Below are positions 13,884-19,533 of a stretch of DNA of 19,533 nucleotides, one piece after another. The translations under genes were made by a program, and so were the position numbers. The stretch is from Nitrospiraceae bacterium. GTDB taxonomy: Bacteria > Nitrospirota > Thermodesulfovibrionia > UBA6902. Numbering within the stretch: position 1 is the first letter of the stretch; each line of letters opens with the position of its first letter. The notes under the pieces are model-generated. The model searched no databases, was not told where the DNA came from, and saw only the letters and a program-made list of their open reading frames with translations. The DNA lies in assembly GCA_020354155.1 (NCBI GenBank), contig CP070644.1, positions 2,021,475-2,041,007 of the forward strand, in the 5' to 3' direction.

Positions 13884-15206
13884 GTGGAAATTATAAGGGA
13901 AATATTTCATAAAGCACTTCAGGCTGTTGACCCCTATTTTAAAGTCAGGGAGCATGCTGAAAAGATACGGGTCGAACTCCTGAACGGTGGGTTTAATAAA
14001 TTATTCATAATTGGTTTCGGCAAGGCTTCCTATCAGATGGCCTGCGCAGTTGAAGATGTATTTACAGAAGAAGAAATTTCTGCAGGCATCATTGTCACCA
14101 AGTACGGCCATGCATGTATGCAGAGTGCAGGAGCAGGACCACAACGGGGAAGCCTGAAAAAAATAAAAGTCTTTGAAGCCGCACATCCCGTACCTGACGA
14201 AAAAGGCTTTGAGGCTGCCAGAGAGATCATTCATCTTGTGCAGACTGCTGATGAAAAGACTTTGGTGCTCTGTCTTATATCCGGAGGAGGTTCAGCGCTC
14301 TTTGCATCACCCTGTGAAGGTATTAGTTTAAAAGAGAAGCAGGAGGTTACGGACCTGCTTATGAGGGCAGGAGCTGATATTAACGAACTGAATGCGGTAA
14401 GAAAACATATATCAGGCGTCAAAGGAGGCAGACTTGCCGAGATGGCCTTTCCTGCAACGGTGATCAGCCTTTTGGTATCTGATGTAATCGGCGATCATCT
14501 TGATGTCATTGCATCAGGCCCCACAGCGCCTGATACATCAACATTCAGTGATGCACTTGAAATAATAGACAGATACAATCTTTCAGACAGGGTGTCTTCC
14601 AATGTAACGGCCATCTTGCAGAAAGGAGCGAAGGGTGAGATTAGCGATACACCTGATAAGGACAGCAGGGTATTTGATAATGTCAGAAACATCATTTTAT
14701 GCTCAAATCAACTTGCCCTTGAAGCAGCAAAGAAATGCGCTCAGTCTCAAGGATATGACGCAGATATAATTTCAAGCACCCTGACAGGAGAGGCCAGGGC
14801 AGTCGGGGTGCAGTTAGCTCAACAGGCAAAAAAAATAAAGGCACAAATTAAAAAGAATCAGTGCTGTATCTATGGGGGGGAAACGACAGTAACCGTTACA
14901 GGAGAGGGGAAAGGCGGCCGCAACACGGAAATGGCGCTCAGCTTTGCCTGTGAAATAGAGGGGATTGAAGGTGTTACCTTTCTTTCAGCCGGTACTGACG
15001 GCACTGACGGGCCTACTGATGCTGCAGGTGCCATAGTAAACGGACAGACCATTGCAGAGTCAAAAAAACTTGGGCTTGATTCCCTCTCTTACCTGAGCAA
15101 TAACGATTCATACAGTTTTTTTGACAGGACAGGTTCCCTTGTTAAAACAGGGCCGACCGGCACAAATGTCATGGATATTCAGGTTGTCTTAATTGAGAAT
15201 GACTGA
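13884..15206 (+). CDS. Class II glycerate kinase (DUF4147/MOFRL type), probably glycerate 2-kinase
   Basis: A 440-residue cytoplasmic kinase of the MOFRL/GckA family. The N-terminal DUF4147 domain has IIGFGKASYQMA near 42-53, LCLISGGGSALFASP near 128-142 and NAVRKHISGVKGGRLA near 168-183. The C-terminal MOFRL domain has YGGETTVTVTGEGKGGRNTEMAL near 333-355 and GTDGTDGPTDAAGA near 371-384. Studied class II enzymes phosphorylate D-glycerate, mostly at C2. The start is GTG, since the nearby ATG codons are out of frame; AAGGA lies 13 nt upstream. It is divergent from gpgS, so it may return glycerate freed from glucosylglycerate to phosphoglycerates for GpgS; that link is inference. It converges on the chemoreceptor gene with 8 bp between stops. 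Confidence 0.88.
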   Translation: MEIIREIFHKALQAVDPYFKVREHAEKIRVELLNGGFNKLFIIGFGKASYQMACAVEDVFTEEEISAGIIVTKYGHACMQSAGAGPQRGSLKKIKVFEAAHPVPDEKGFEAAREIIHLVQTADEKTLVLCLISGGGSALFASPCEGISLKEKQEVTDLLMRAGADINELNAVRKHISGVKGGRLAEMAFPATVISLLVSDVIGDHLDVIASGPTAPDTSTFSDALEIIDRYNLSDRVSSNVTAILQKGAKGEISDTPDKDSRVFDNVRNIILCSNQLALEAAKKCAQSQGYDADIISSTLTGEARAVGVQLAQQAKKIKAQIKKNQCCIYGGETTVTVTGEGKGGRNTEMALSFACEIEGIEGVTFLSAGTDGTDGPTDAAGAIVNGQTIAESKKLGLDSLSYLSNNDSYSFFDRTGSLVKTGPTGTNVMDIQVVLIEND

Positions 15207-15226
15207 TCTGGCTGCTAGACCGGATC
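15205..15226. terminator. Weak hairpin at the convergent glycerate kinase/chemoreceptor ends
   Basis: GATCTGG (15205-15211) and CCGGATC (15220-15226) form a 7-bp stem with one G-U pair and an 8-base loop spanning both gene ends. No U-run follows on either strand, so termination here is doubtful. Confidence 0.3.
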
Positions 15227-16861
15227 TTCCTGAAGAGGATTCTCAGCTTGCCCTTTAACATACTGGGGATTACTTGCTTCCTGTGTCTTTTTGCTATTGC
15301 GTAACGTGAATGAGGACAGAAGTGTCTCCAGCTCTGTAGTGAGGTTGTTCAGGGCCTGTGTTGCTTTTGATGATTCCTGTACATTCACTGTTGTCTGCTG
15401 AGTCAATCTTGCAACTGCTTCGACGTTTGACGCTACAACTTCTCCGGTGCTTGACTGCTCTTCTACTGCTGAAGCGATCTGCTGTACCATATCAGTAACG
15501 TTCTGGGCTGATTCGACGATCTGATGCAATGATGCCCCTGCATGGTTGGACAGCTCGACGCCTGCTTGCACCTCTCGTGTTCCTGCCTGCATTGAGTCGA
15601 CTGCTCTCTGAGTATCATCCTGGAATCCCTTGATCATCTCACCGATCTCATTTGTTGCGTCTGTAGTTCTTTCGGCGAGTTTTCTCACTTCATCTGCTAC
15701 AACTGCAAATCCCCGTCCCTGCTCACCGGCTCGGGCTGCCTCAATCGCCGCATTCAGCGCAAGAAGGTTGGTCTGACTGGCAATATCATTTATTACCTTT
15801 ATGATCTCTCCGATCTGATCAGAACGTATCCCGAGTGCTTCTATCGTCTGAGCTGATTCATTGACTGAATGAGCTATCTTGTTCATGCCTTCAATTGCCT
15901 CACTGACGACATTACCTCCCTGGATGGCAAGTTCTGAAGAATCCTTTGATGACTGGGCGGCGTTAGTTGTATTCTGTGCTACTTCTACAAAAGATGCACT
16001 CAATTCTTCCATCGCTGTTGCTGCCTGGGCTGTTTGTGAGGACTGCTCTTCAGAATTGCTGGCTATTTGTATTGATGATGCAGAGAGTCTCTCGGTACTT
16101 GTTGATATGGTCTCTGTTACTTTCATGACATTCAGCATCATATTATTCAGTTTTTCAGTGGCTATGTTAAAATGAGAACCCAGAACACTGAACTCATCTT
16201 TTCCTGATTCCTTCATCAAATGACTTAAATCTCCGTTGCTGAAGCCCTTTGCCATGGCAGATAATTCCTGAATAGGAGACGTAATGGAACGGAAAAGATT
16301 GAATAGGATTAATGCTGTTAAAATTAAGATAATACTTGCCACAGCTGAAATTATTAATTTTGTTTTCTTTGCAGTTGCCTGAGAGACTTCCTGGGCCTTT
16401 TGTGCTGCCTCTTCAATATCATGGAGCAGCTTCTTGGCTTCTGTTGTCAGCTGACCGTATTGCATCATTGCCTTGTCATCATCGGCACTGATCCAGGGGT
16501 TGTCCTTCATAAAGGCTATTGCGCCTCCCTTTACAATTTTCCATTGAGGAGAGATGGTACTTTCCATGACTGTCATGAGTTCAGGATCACTTATTTCCTC
16601 CATCAGTGTCTTATACGTCTGTTCAAACCCGTCAAGGTTCTGATTCGTGAGCTCGATTGAAATGGGTTCTGCTTCATCAATAATAAATTCATTGACTCCC
16701 CTGAATATACCCTGCAGATACATGTTTGCTGTTTTAAATTGATAGGCAATATTGCTTTTGTGCACGACAGCGTTGCTGCCGAACCAGTTTGCAACCCCCA
16801 GAGTTACGATGAGAGTCATGAGTATTACAGATGAAAGGATGATTCTTTTTTTTATGCTCAT
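15215..16861 (-). CDS. Methyl-accepting chemotaxis protein
   Basis: A 548-residue transmembrane receptor. TM1 is about 7-26, the periplasmic sensor about 27-167 (helical, no recognised Cache fold by eye), TM2 about 168-190 and HAMP about 191-243. A long signalling coiled coil ends in the conserved hairpin tip NAAIEAARAGEQGRGFAVVADEVRKLAERT (about 370-399). It should control CheA through CheW; the ligand is unknown. Pairs such as EEQSS near 271 and 467 are likely methylation regions. The C-terminus lacks a CheR/CheB-tethering NWETF-type pentapeptide. The only ribosome site (CAGGA, 16868-16872) directly follows the hairpin at 16873-16910, so the gene seems to depend on transcription passing through the rhodanese terminator. 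Confidence 0.93.
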   Translation of the reverse strand: MSIKKRIILSSVILMTLIVTLGVANWFGSNAVVHKSNIAYQFKTANMYLQGIFRGVNEFIIDEAEPISIELTNQNLDGFEQTYKTLMEEISDPELMTVMESTISPQWKIVKGGAIAFMKDNPWISADDDKAMMQYGQLTTEAKKLLHDIEEAAQKAQEVSQATAKKTKLIISAVASIILILTALILFNLFRSITSPIQELSAMAKGFSNGDLSHLMKESGKDEFSVLGSHFNIATEKLNNMMLNVMKVTETISTSTERLSASSIQIASNSEEQSSQTAQAATAMEELSASFVEVAQNTTNAAQSSKDSSELAIQGGNVVSEAIEGMNKIAHSVNESAQTIEALGIRSDQIGEIIKVINDIASQTNLLALNAAIEAARAGEQGRGFAVVADEVRKLAERTTDATNEIGEMIKGFQDDTQRAVDSMQAGTREVQAGVELSNHAGASLHQIVESAQNVTDMVQQIASAVEEQSSTGEVVASNVEAVARLTQQTTVNVQESSKATQALNNLTTELETLLSSFTLRNSKKTQEASNPQYVKGQAENPLQEDPV

Positions 16862-16872
16862 TGATTGTCCTG

Positions 16873-16910
16873 AAAAGATAGGGGGCCAGCACTCTGGCCC
16901 CCTATCTTTT
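16873..16910. terminator. Strong bidirectional-looking hairpin terminator of the rhodanese gene
   Basis: A perfect 17-bp stem, AAAAGATAGGGGGCCAG (16873-16889) with CTGGCCCCCTATCTTTT (16894-16910), and a 4-base loop CACT. It begins 6 bp after the rhodanese stop and, with its U-run, should terminate minus-strand transcription. It ends only 11 bp before the chemoreceptor ATG, next to that gene's ribosome site. Confidence 0.88.
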
Positions 16911-16916
16911 GTATGA

Positions 16917-17366
16917 TTAATGTTCTACGGTAAATCCTTTTTCATTCCATGTTGAAAAACCATCTCTCATCCAGTAAACATTTTTATATCCCAGTTCTGC
17001 GGCTTTCTGTGAAGCATAGTAGGATTTCCAGCCGTTCGGGCCGTCGCTGTGGAAAAGGATTATCTGGTTTTTGTCGGCAGGGAGTTTGGAAACATCAAAT
17101 TCCCCTGTACGCTTTGAAGGGTGTCCCTTCTTGGTCCACTTGTACGGTGCTGATGTTGCACCTGGGAGGTGGCCTTTACCGAAGTTGAGGGCCTTTCTCA
17201 TGTCAAAAACCTTGATGGTGCTGATCTGATCTTTTGCATCATCAGCAGATATAATTGTCACACCCTCGGGGGGGTCTGTCGGGGTCGGAACTTTGCCGGC
17301 CATTGCCATTGTTGTCATTGCAAGCACTAAAACCATCACTGAGAGAACTACAACTACTTTTTTCAT
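16917..17366 (-). CDS. Secreted rhodanese-fold protein lacking the catalytic cysteine
   Basis: 149 residues. The N-terminus MKKVVVVLSVMVLVLAMTTMAMAGK is a Sec signal peptide with probable cleavage after AMA (residue 23), so the mature protein is periplasmic. The rhodanese fold is shown by KVFDMRKALNFGKGHLPGAT (52-71) and by GYKNVYWMRDGFSTWNEKGF (126-145). The active loop reads FHSDGPNGWKS (105-115), where relatives that I recall have a C-x4-C pattern. Ser107 and Gly112 occupy the cysteine positions, and the protein has no cysteine at all. Sulfurtransfer is therefore unlikely; a binding or structural role is more plausible. The start at 17366 was chosen because GGAGG sits just upstream; a longer frame from 17402 would put that site inside the gene and precede the signal peptide with charged residues. 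Confidence 0.85.
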   Translation of the reverse strand: MKKVVVVLSVMVLVLAMTTMAMAGKVPTPTDPPEGVTIISADDAKDQISTIKVFDMRKALNFGKGHLPGATSAPYKWTKKGHPSKRTGEFDVSKLPADKNQIILFHSDGPNGWKSYYASQKAAELGYKNVYWMRDGFSTWNEKGFTVEH

Positions 17367-17683
17367 TCTTATTTCCTCCTTTTTTGGCGTTGATGTTTTC
17401 ATGGTAAAGATACAATCACTACAGAAACTGCTGACCTTTCACCTCCTTTACAGATTGTGGCTTTCTGCTATTCTGAAGGCCACTCATTAACATTTCATTC
17501 ATATTGCCCTGAGTCCCCTTGGCGGGGATCATTTTTCCCTATCGGATATTGAATAAAGAAACTTTAGAAATGATAAATATGAATTAGGGAGGTAACCAAC
17601 TCTATAATATGATGAAATCTGCTATGCAATGAGTCAGTGATTCGGTTATCATAGACGGAGGGATTGATATTTCACACTATACT
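17367..17683. promoter_or_regulatory. 317-bp divergent gap between rhodanese-like and phosphatase genes
   Basis: No convincing gene is seen. It holds a perfect but orphan anti-Shine-Dalgarno match on the minus strand (17439-17451), an 11-bp hairpin with one mismatch (17457-17483) and a TCCCC-TTGGC-GGGGA hairpin followed on the plus strand by TCATTTTT (17514-17536). For the phosphatase gene a TATAAT (17603-17608) has no good -35. For the rhodanese-like gene, a minus-strand TTGCAT-17-TATAGA pair occurs near 17600-17628. Promoters for both genes should lie here, but I cannot place them firmly. Confidence 0.4.
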
Positions 17684-18511
17684 ATGAAAAAACAGATTGT
17701 TGTATTTACTGACCTTGACGGGACCCTCCTTGACGATGGATACTCCTTCCACGATGCTATGCCTGCCCTTGAACTGCTTGAGGGCCGGTGCATCCCGCTG
17801 GTGCTCTGCACAAGCAAGACAAGATCGGAGATAGAACTCTGCAGGAGAGATTTGAATAACAAGGAGATGTTTATATCAGAAAATGGGGGTGGGATATATA
17901 TACCTAAAAAATTCAAAATCAAAAATCTAAAATCAAAAATAAAAATTAAGGAAGAAGAAAATTATTTTGTTATAAAGCTTGGCGCTGACTATTCTGCTCT
18001 GAGAAAGGCACTTGAGGAAATTCGTTTTGCCGGCTTTGCAGTGAAGGGTTTTGGAGACATGAGCGCTAGAGAGGTTGCAGCGTTGACGGGTCTGAAAGTA
18101 TCAGATGCAGAATTGGCCAAAGAGAGAGATTTTGACGAGCCATTTATTTTTAAGGGCAATAAAGAGCAGAGAGAGAGGTTAAAAAAAGAGATACAACAAA
18201 AAGGTTATTACACAACTGAAGGTGAGTTGCTTCACATTATGGGTGAAAGTGACAAGGGGAGGGCGGTTACTCTCGTAAAGGATCTGTATGCTCAACACTA
18301 TGGCACCATAGTTACAGTCGCACTTGGAGACAGTCCCAATGATGTTGAGATGTTAAAAAATGTTGACTACCCGATTGTGGTACGGAAGAAAGACGGCAGC
18401 TATAACCGGAATATTATCAGTGAGGTGCCGGGATGTATAAAGGCCGATGGGATTGGTCCTGCAGGCTGGAATGGAGCAGTAAAAAAACTACTTGAAACTC
18501 TGCTTCTCTGA
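17684..18511 (+). CDS. Mannosyl-/glucosyl-3-phosphoglycerate phosphatase-like HAD-IIB enzyme
   Basis: 275 residues. HAD motifs are complete: DLDGTLL (Asp10, Asp12), CTSKTR at 42-47, ENGGGIYIP at 66-74, Lys191 in GESDKGRA and GDSPNDVEML at 215-224. ENGGxIYxP and MGxSDKGxA point to the MpgP/YedP branch, whose members dephosphorylate mannosyl- and glucosyl-3-phosphoglycerate. With gpgS in the window, formation of glucosylglycerate is the likely job (GpgP). Residues about 76-92 are an unusual lysine/isoleucine-rich insert encoded by an A/T-rich repeat. The ATG lacks a ribosome site at normal distance: GGAGGGA lies 21 nt upstream, so a noncanonical ATT start at 17669 cannot be ruled out. The 3' end overlaps panB by 24 bp, tail to tail. 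Confidence 0.85.
   Translation: MKKQIVVFTDLDGTLLDDGYSFHDAMPALELLEGRCIPLVLCTSKTRSEIELCRRDLNNKEMFISENGGGIYIPKKFKIKNLKSKIKIKEEENYFVIKLGADYSALRKALEEIRFAGFAVKGFGDMSAREVAALTGLKVSDAELAKERDFDEPFIFKGNKEQRERLKKEIQQKGYYTTEGELLHIMGESDKGRAVTLVKDLYAQHYGTIVTVALGDSPNDVEMLKNVDYPIVVRKKDGSYNRNIISEVPGCIKADGIGPAGWNGAVKKLLETLLL
17905..17952 (+). repeat. A/T-rich repeat inserted in frame in the phosphatase gene
   Basis: About 48 bp of CAAAA/TAAAA units ending in AAATTAAGGAA, much richer in A than the flanking coding sequence. It encodes the low-complexity stretch KKFKIKNLKSKIKIKEEEN. The ending matches the left arm of the intergenic repeat at 1101-1136. The frame is kept open through it. Confidence 0.5.
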
Positions 18512-19288
18512 GGGGAAGATGCCTTTCTCAACTTCAGCCTTATATTTCCGCAGGGCCTTTACAGCATCCACCTTGACATTTGCATACTGTTTCGTAAATT
18601 TCGGAACGAACCGTTCAAAGAGACCGATCACGTCGTGCAGCACAAGGATCTGTCCGTCACAGTGGGGTCCTGCTCCTATTCCTATCGTTGGGATTGAAAG
18701 TTCCTTTGTTATTTTTTTTGCCAGCTTCAGGGGAATGGCCTCCAGTATCAGTGAAAAGGCGCCGGCATCTTCAACAGCATGTGCTTCTTCAATAAGCCTC
18801 TTCGCTGCTTCGTCGCTTTTCCCCTGGACTTTATAGCCGCCCATTCTGTGAATGGACTGCGGGGTAAGCCCTATATGGGCCATGACTGGGATGTCCGACT
18901 TTGTCATTGCCCGAATGTGATCACAGACCTCAGCGCCTCCTTCCATTTTCACAGCTGCCGCACCTGCCTCTTTCAGAAACCTCCCGGCATTTTTCACGGC
19001 ATCAGCAATGCCTGCCTGGTACGACATAAAGGGCATATCTCCTATGACCATGCAGTCGCCGGCGCCGCGGGAGACCATCTTTGTGTGATAAACCATTTCA
19101 TCCATGGTAACAGGCAGGGTATTTTCAAGTCCCTGCACAACCATCCCGAGGGAATCACCGACAAGGATGGCGTCAATGCCTGCCTCATCAAGGATCCTGG
19201 CAAAGGGGTAGTCATAGGCAGTGAGCATGGTAATCTTTACTTTGTCTTTTTTCTTTGAAAGAAAATCCTGAATGGTAAAATGCGCCAT
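18488..19288 (-). CDS. panB: 3-methyl-2-oxobutanoate hydroxymethyltransferase
   Basis: A TIM-barrel enzyme that adds a hydroxymethyl group from 5,10-methylene-H4folate to alpha-ketoisovalerate, the first step of pantothenate synthesis. Starting at the MAHFTIQDFL methionine gives 266 residues, the usual length, and puts the metal ligands at Asp45 (LVGDSLG) and Asp84 (IGDMPF), the same numbers I recall for the E. coli enzyme. Lys114 and Glu116 (VKMEGG) and Glu183 (LILEAIP) follow in place. A longer frame from 19324 would run into the upstream prolyl isomerase gene and is rejected. The ribosome site is weak (CAGGTT). It lies 16 bp after the isomerase stop, and its own stop is 24 bp inside the converging phosphatase gene. 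Confidence 0.94.
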   Translation of the reverse strand: MAHFTIQDFLSKKKDKVKITMLTAYDYPFARILDEAGIDAILVGDSLGMVVQGLENTLPVTMDEMVYHTKMVSRGAGDCMVIGDMPFMSYQAGIADAVKNAGRFLKEAGAAAVKMEGGAEVCDHIRAMTKSDIPVMAHIGLTPQSIHRMGGYKVQGKSDEAAKRLIEEAHAVEDAGAFSLILEAIPLKLAKKITKELSIPTIGIGAGPHCDGQILVLHDVIGLFERFVPKFTKQYANVKVDAVKALRKYKAEVEKGIFPSEKQSFK

Positions 19289-19304
19289 GGACAGAACCTG
19301 TAAG

Positions 19305-19533
19305 CTATTCAGACAAAATTTCAATCAGTTCAAGGACAAAGGTTAGCTCTTTGCCCGCCAGAGGGTGGTTTGCATCCATTGTAAAAGACTTGTCGCTTTT
19401 GTCTATTACTGTCACTGGAATTTTTTGACCGTTAGGCCTGTGAAGCTGGACTGTATCTCCAACACGCGGGTCAAACTCACCGGGGGCCTGCTTTCTTAAA
19501 TATTCAAATATCTTCTTATCATCCCGTGCTCCA
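19305..19533 (-). CDS. SlyD/FKBP-type peptidyl-prolyl isomerase, 3' end only
   Basis: The last 75 codons of a gene entering from the right edge. The visible C-terminal part includes EFDPRVGDTVQLH, a short beta-rich stretch with PVTVIDKSDKSFTMDANHPL and the closing AGKELTFVLELIEI. ANHPLAGKxLxFxLxLxxI is diagnostic of SlyD-like FKBP prolyl isomerases with an IF (insert-in-flap) chaperone domain. A histidine-rich metal-binding tail like that of E. coli SlyD is absent; the protein ends in LSE. Probably a cytoplasmic folding catalyst; no functional link to panB is evident beyond the 16-bp gap. Confidence 0.88.
   Translation of the reverse strand, partial: GARDDKKIFEYLRKQAPGEFDPRVGDTVQLHRPNGQKIPVTVIDKSDKSFTMDANHPLAGKELTFVLELIEILSE

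Noticed and set aside
17367..17402. Longer start for the rhodanese-like gene (12 extra residues)
   Set aside because: The GGAGG ribosome site lies inside this extension, and the extension would put charged residues in front of a good signal peptide.
17419..17502. A 27-codon minus-strand frame (ATG to TAG) upstream of the rhodanese-like gene
   Set aside because: Weak ribosome site, no recognisable sequence, and a frame of this length is expected by chance; kept only as part of the leader observation.
17603..17608. TATAAT upstream of the phosphatase gene
   Set aside because: No -35 hexamer at a suitable distance and no extended -10 TG, so it is not listed as a separate promoter.
18779..19258. 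A 159-codon plus-strand open frame
   Set aside because: Antisense to panB, which has complete active-site residues.
19289..19324. Longer start for panB (12 extra residues)
   Set aside because: It would overlap the upstream isomerase gene and shift the metal-ligand numbering away from the family; the shorter start fits in length and position.

Overview
The window reads as a chromosomal piece of an anaerobic bacterium that uses the Wood-Ljungdahl (reductive acetyl-CoA) pathway. The best guess is Nitrospirota (Thermodesulfovibrionia-like) or a neighbouring deltaproteobacterial-type lineage. This rests on gene content and style (CFeSP genes, CooC, rubredoxin, fused trehalose enzymes, a TreT/DUF5752-type pair), not on a database search. 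No rRNA, tRNA, CRISPR array, integrase or transposase is visible.

Region 1 (1-3245) is C1 metabolism. A minus-strand operon runs acsE (methyltransferase), acsD (small CFeSP subunit), acsC (large CFeSP subunit, cut by the window edge). A divergent, well-promoted rubredoxin gene with its own terminator separates it from a cooC-type nickel-insertion ATPase. Region 2 (3407-6571) is a tandem pair of unlike ClC-family anion transporters, the upstream one carrying two CBS domains. Their putative promoter abuts a dispersed palindromic repeat.

Region 3 (6751-13744, minus) is the most striking part: six tightly packed genes that look like one operon. In transcription order they are a GT81 glucosyl-3-phosphoglycerate synthase (gpgS), a lysine-tailed small protein, a membrane-anchored M23 peptidase, a two-repeat protein (probably DUF5752), a TreT-like trehalose glycosyltransferase, and a fused trehalose-6-phosphate synthase/phosphatase. 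A class II glycerate kinase gene (13884-15206) is divergent from it across a repeat-rich 139-bp control region. An MpgP/GpgP-type phosphatase gene (17684-18511), which could complete glucosylglycerate synthesis, lies about 4 kb away. Together these suggest a compatible-solute (osmotic, heat or desiccation) module making trehalose by two routes plus glucosylglycerate, coupled to an envelope hydrolase.

Region 4 (15215-19533) holds a chemoreceptor, a secreted rhodanese-fold protein without any cysteine, the phosphatase, panB (pantothenate synthesis), and the 3' end of a SlyD/FKBP-type prolyl isomerase gene. A near-perfect 17-bp hairpin terminator sits almost on top of the chemoreceptor's ribosome-binding site. 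An A/T-rich repeat resembling the one between acsE and acsD appears to have inserted in frame into the phosphatase gene.
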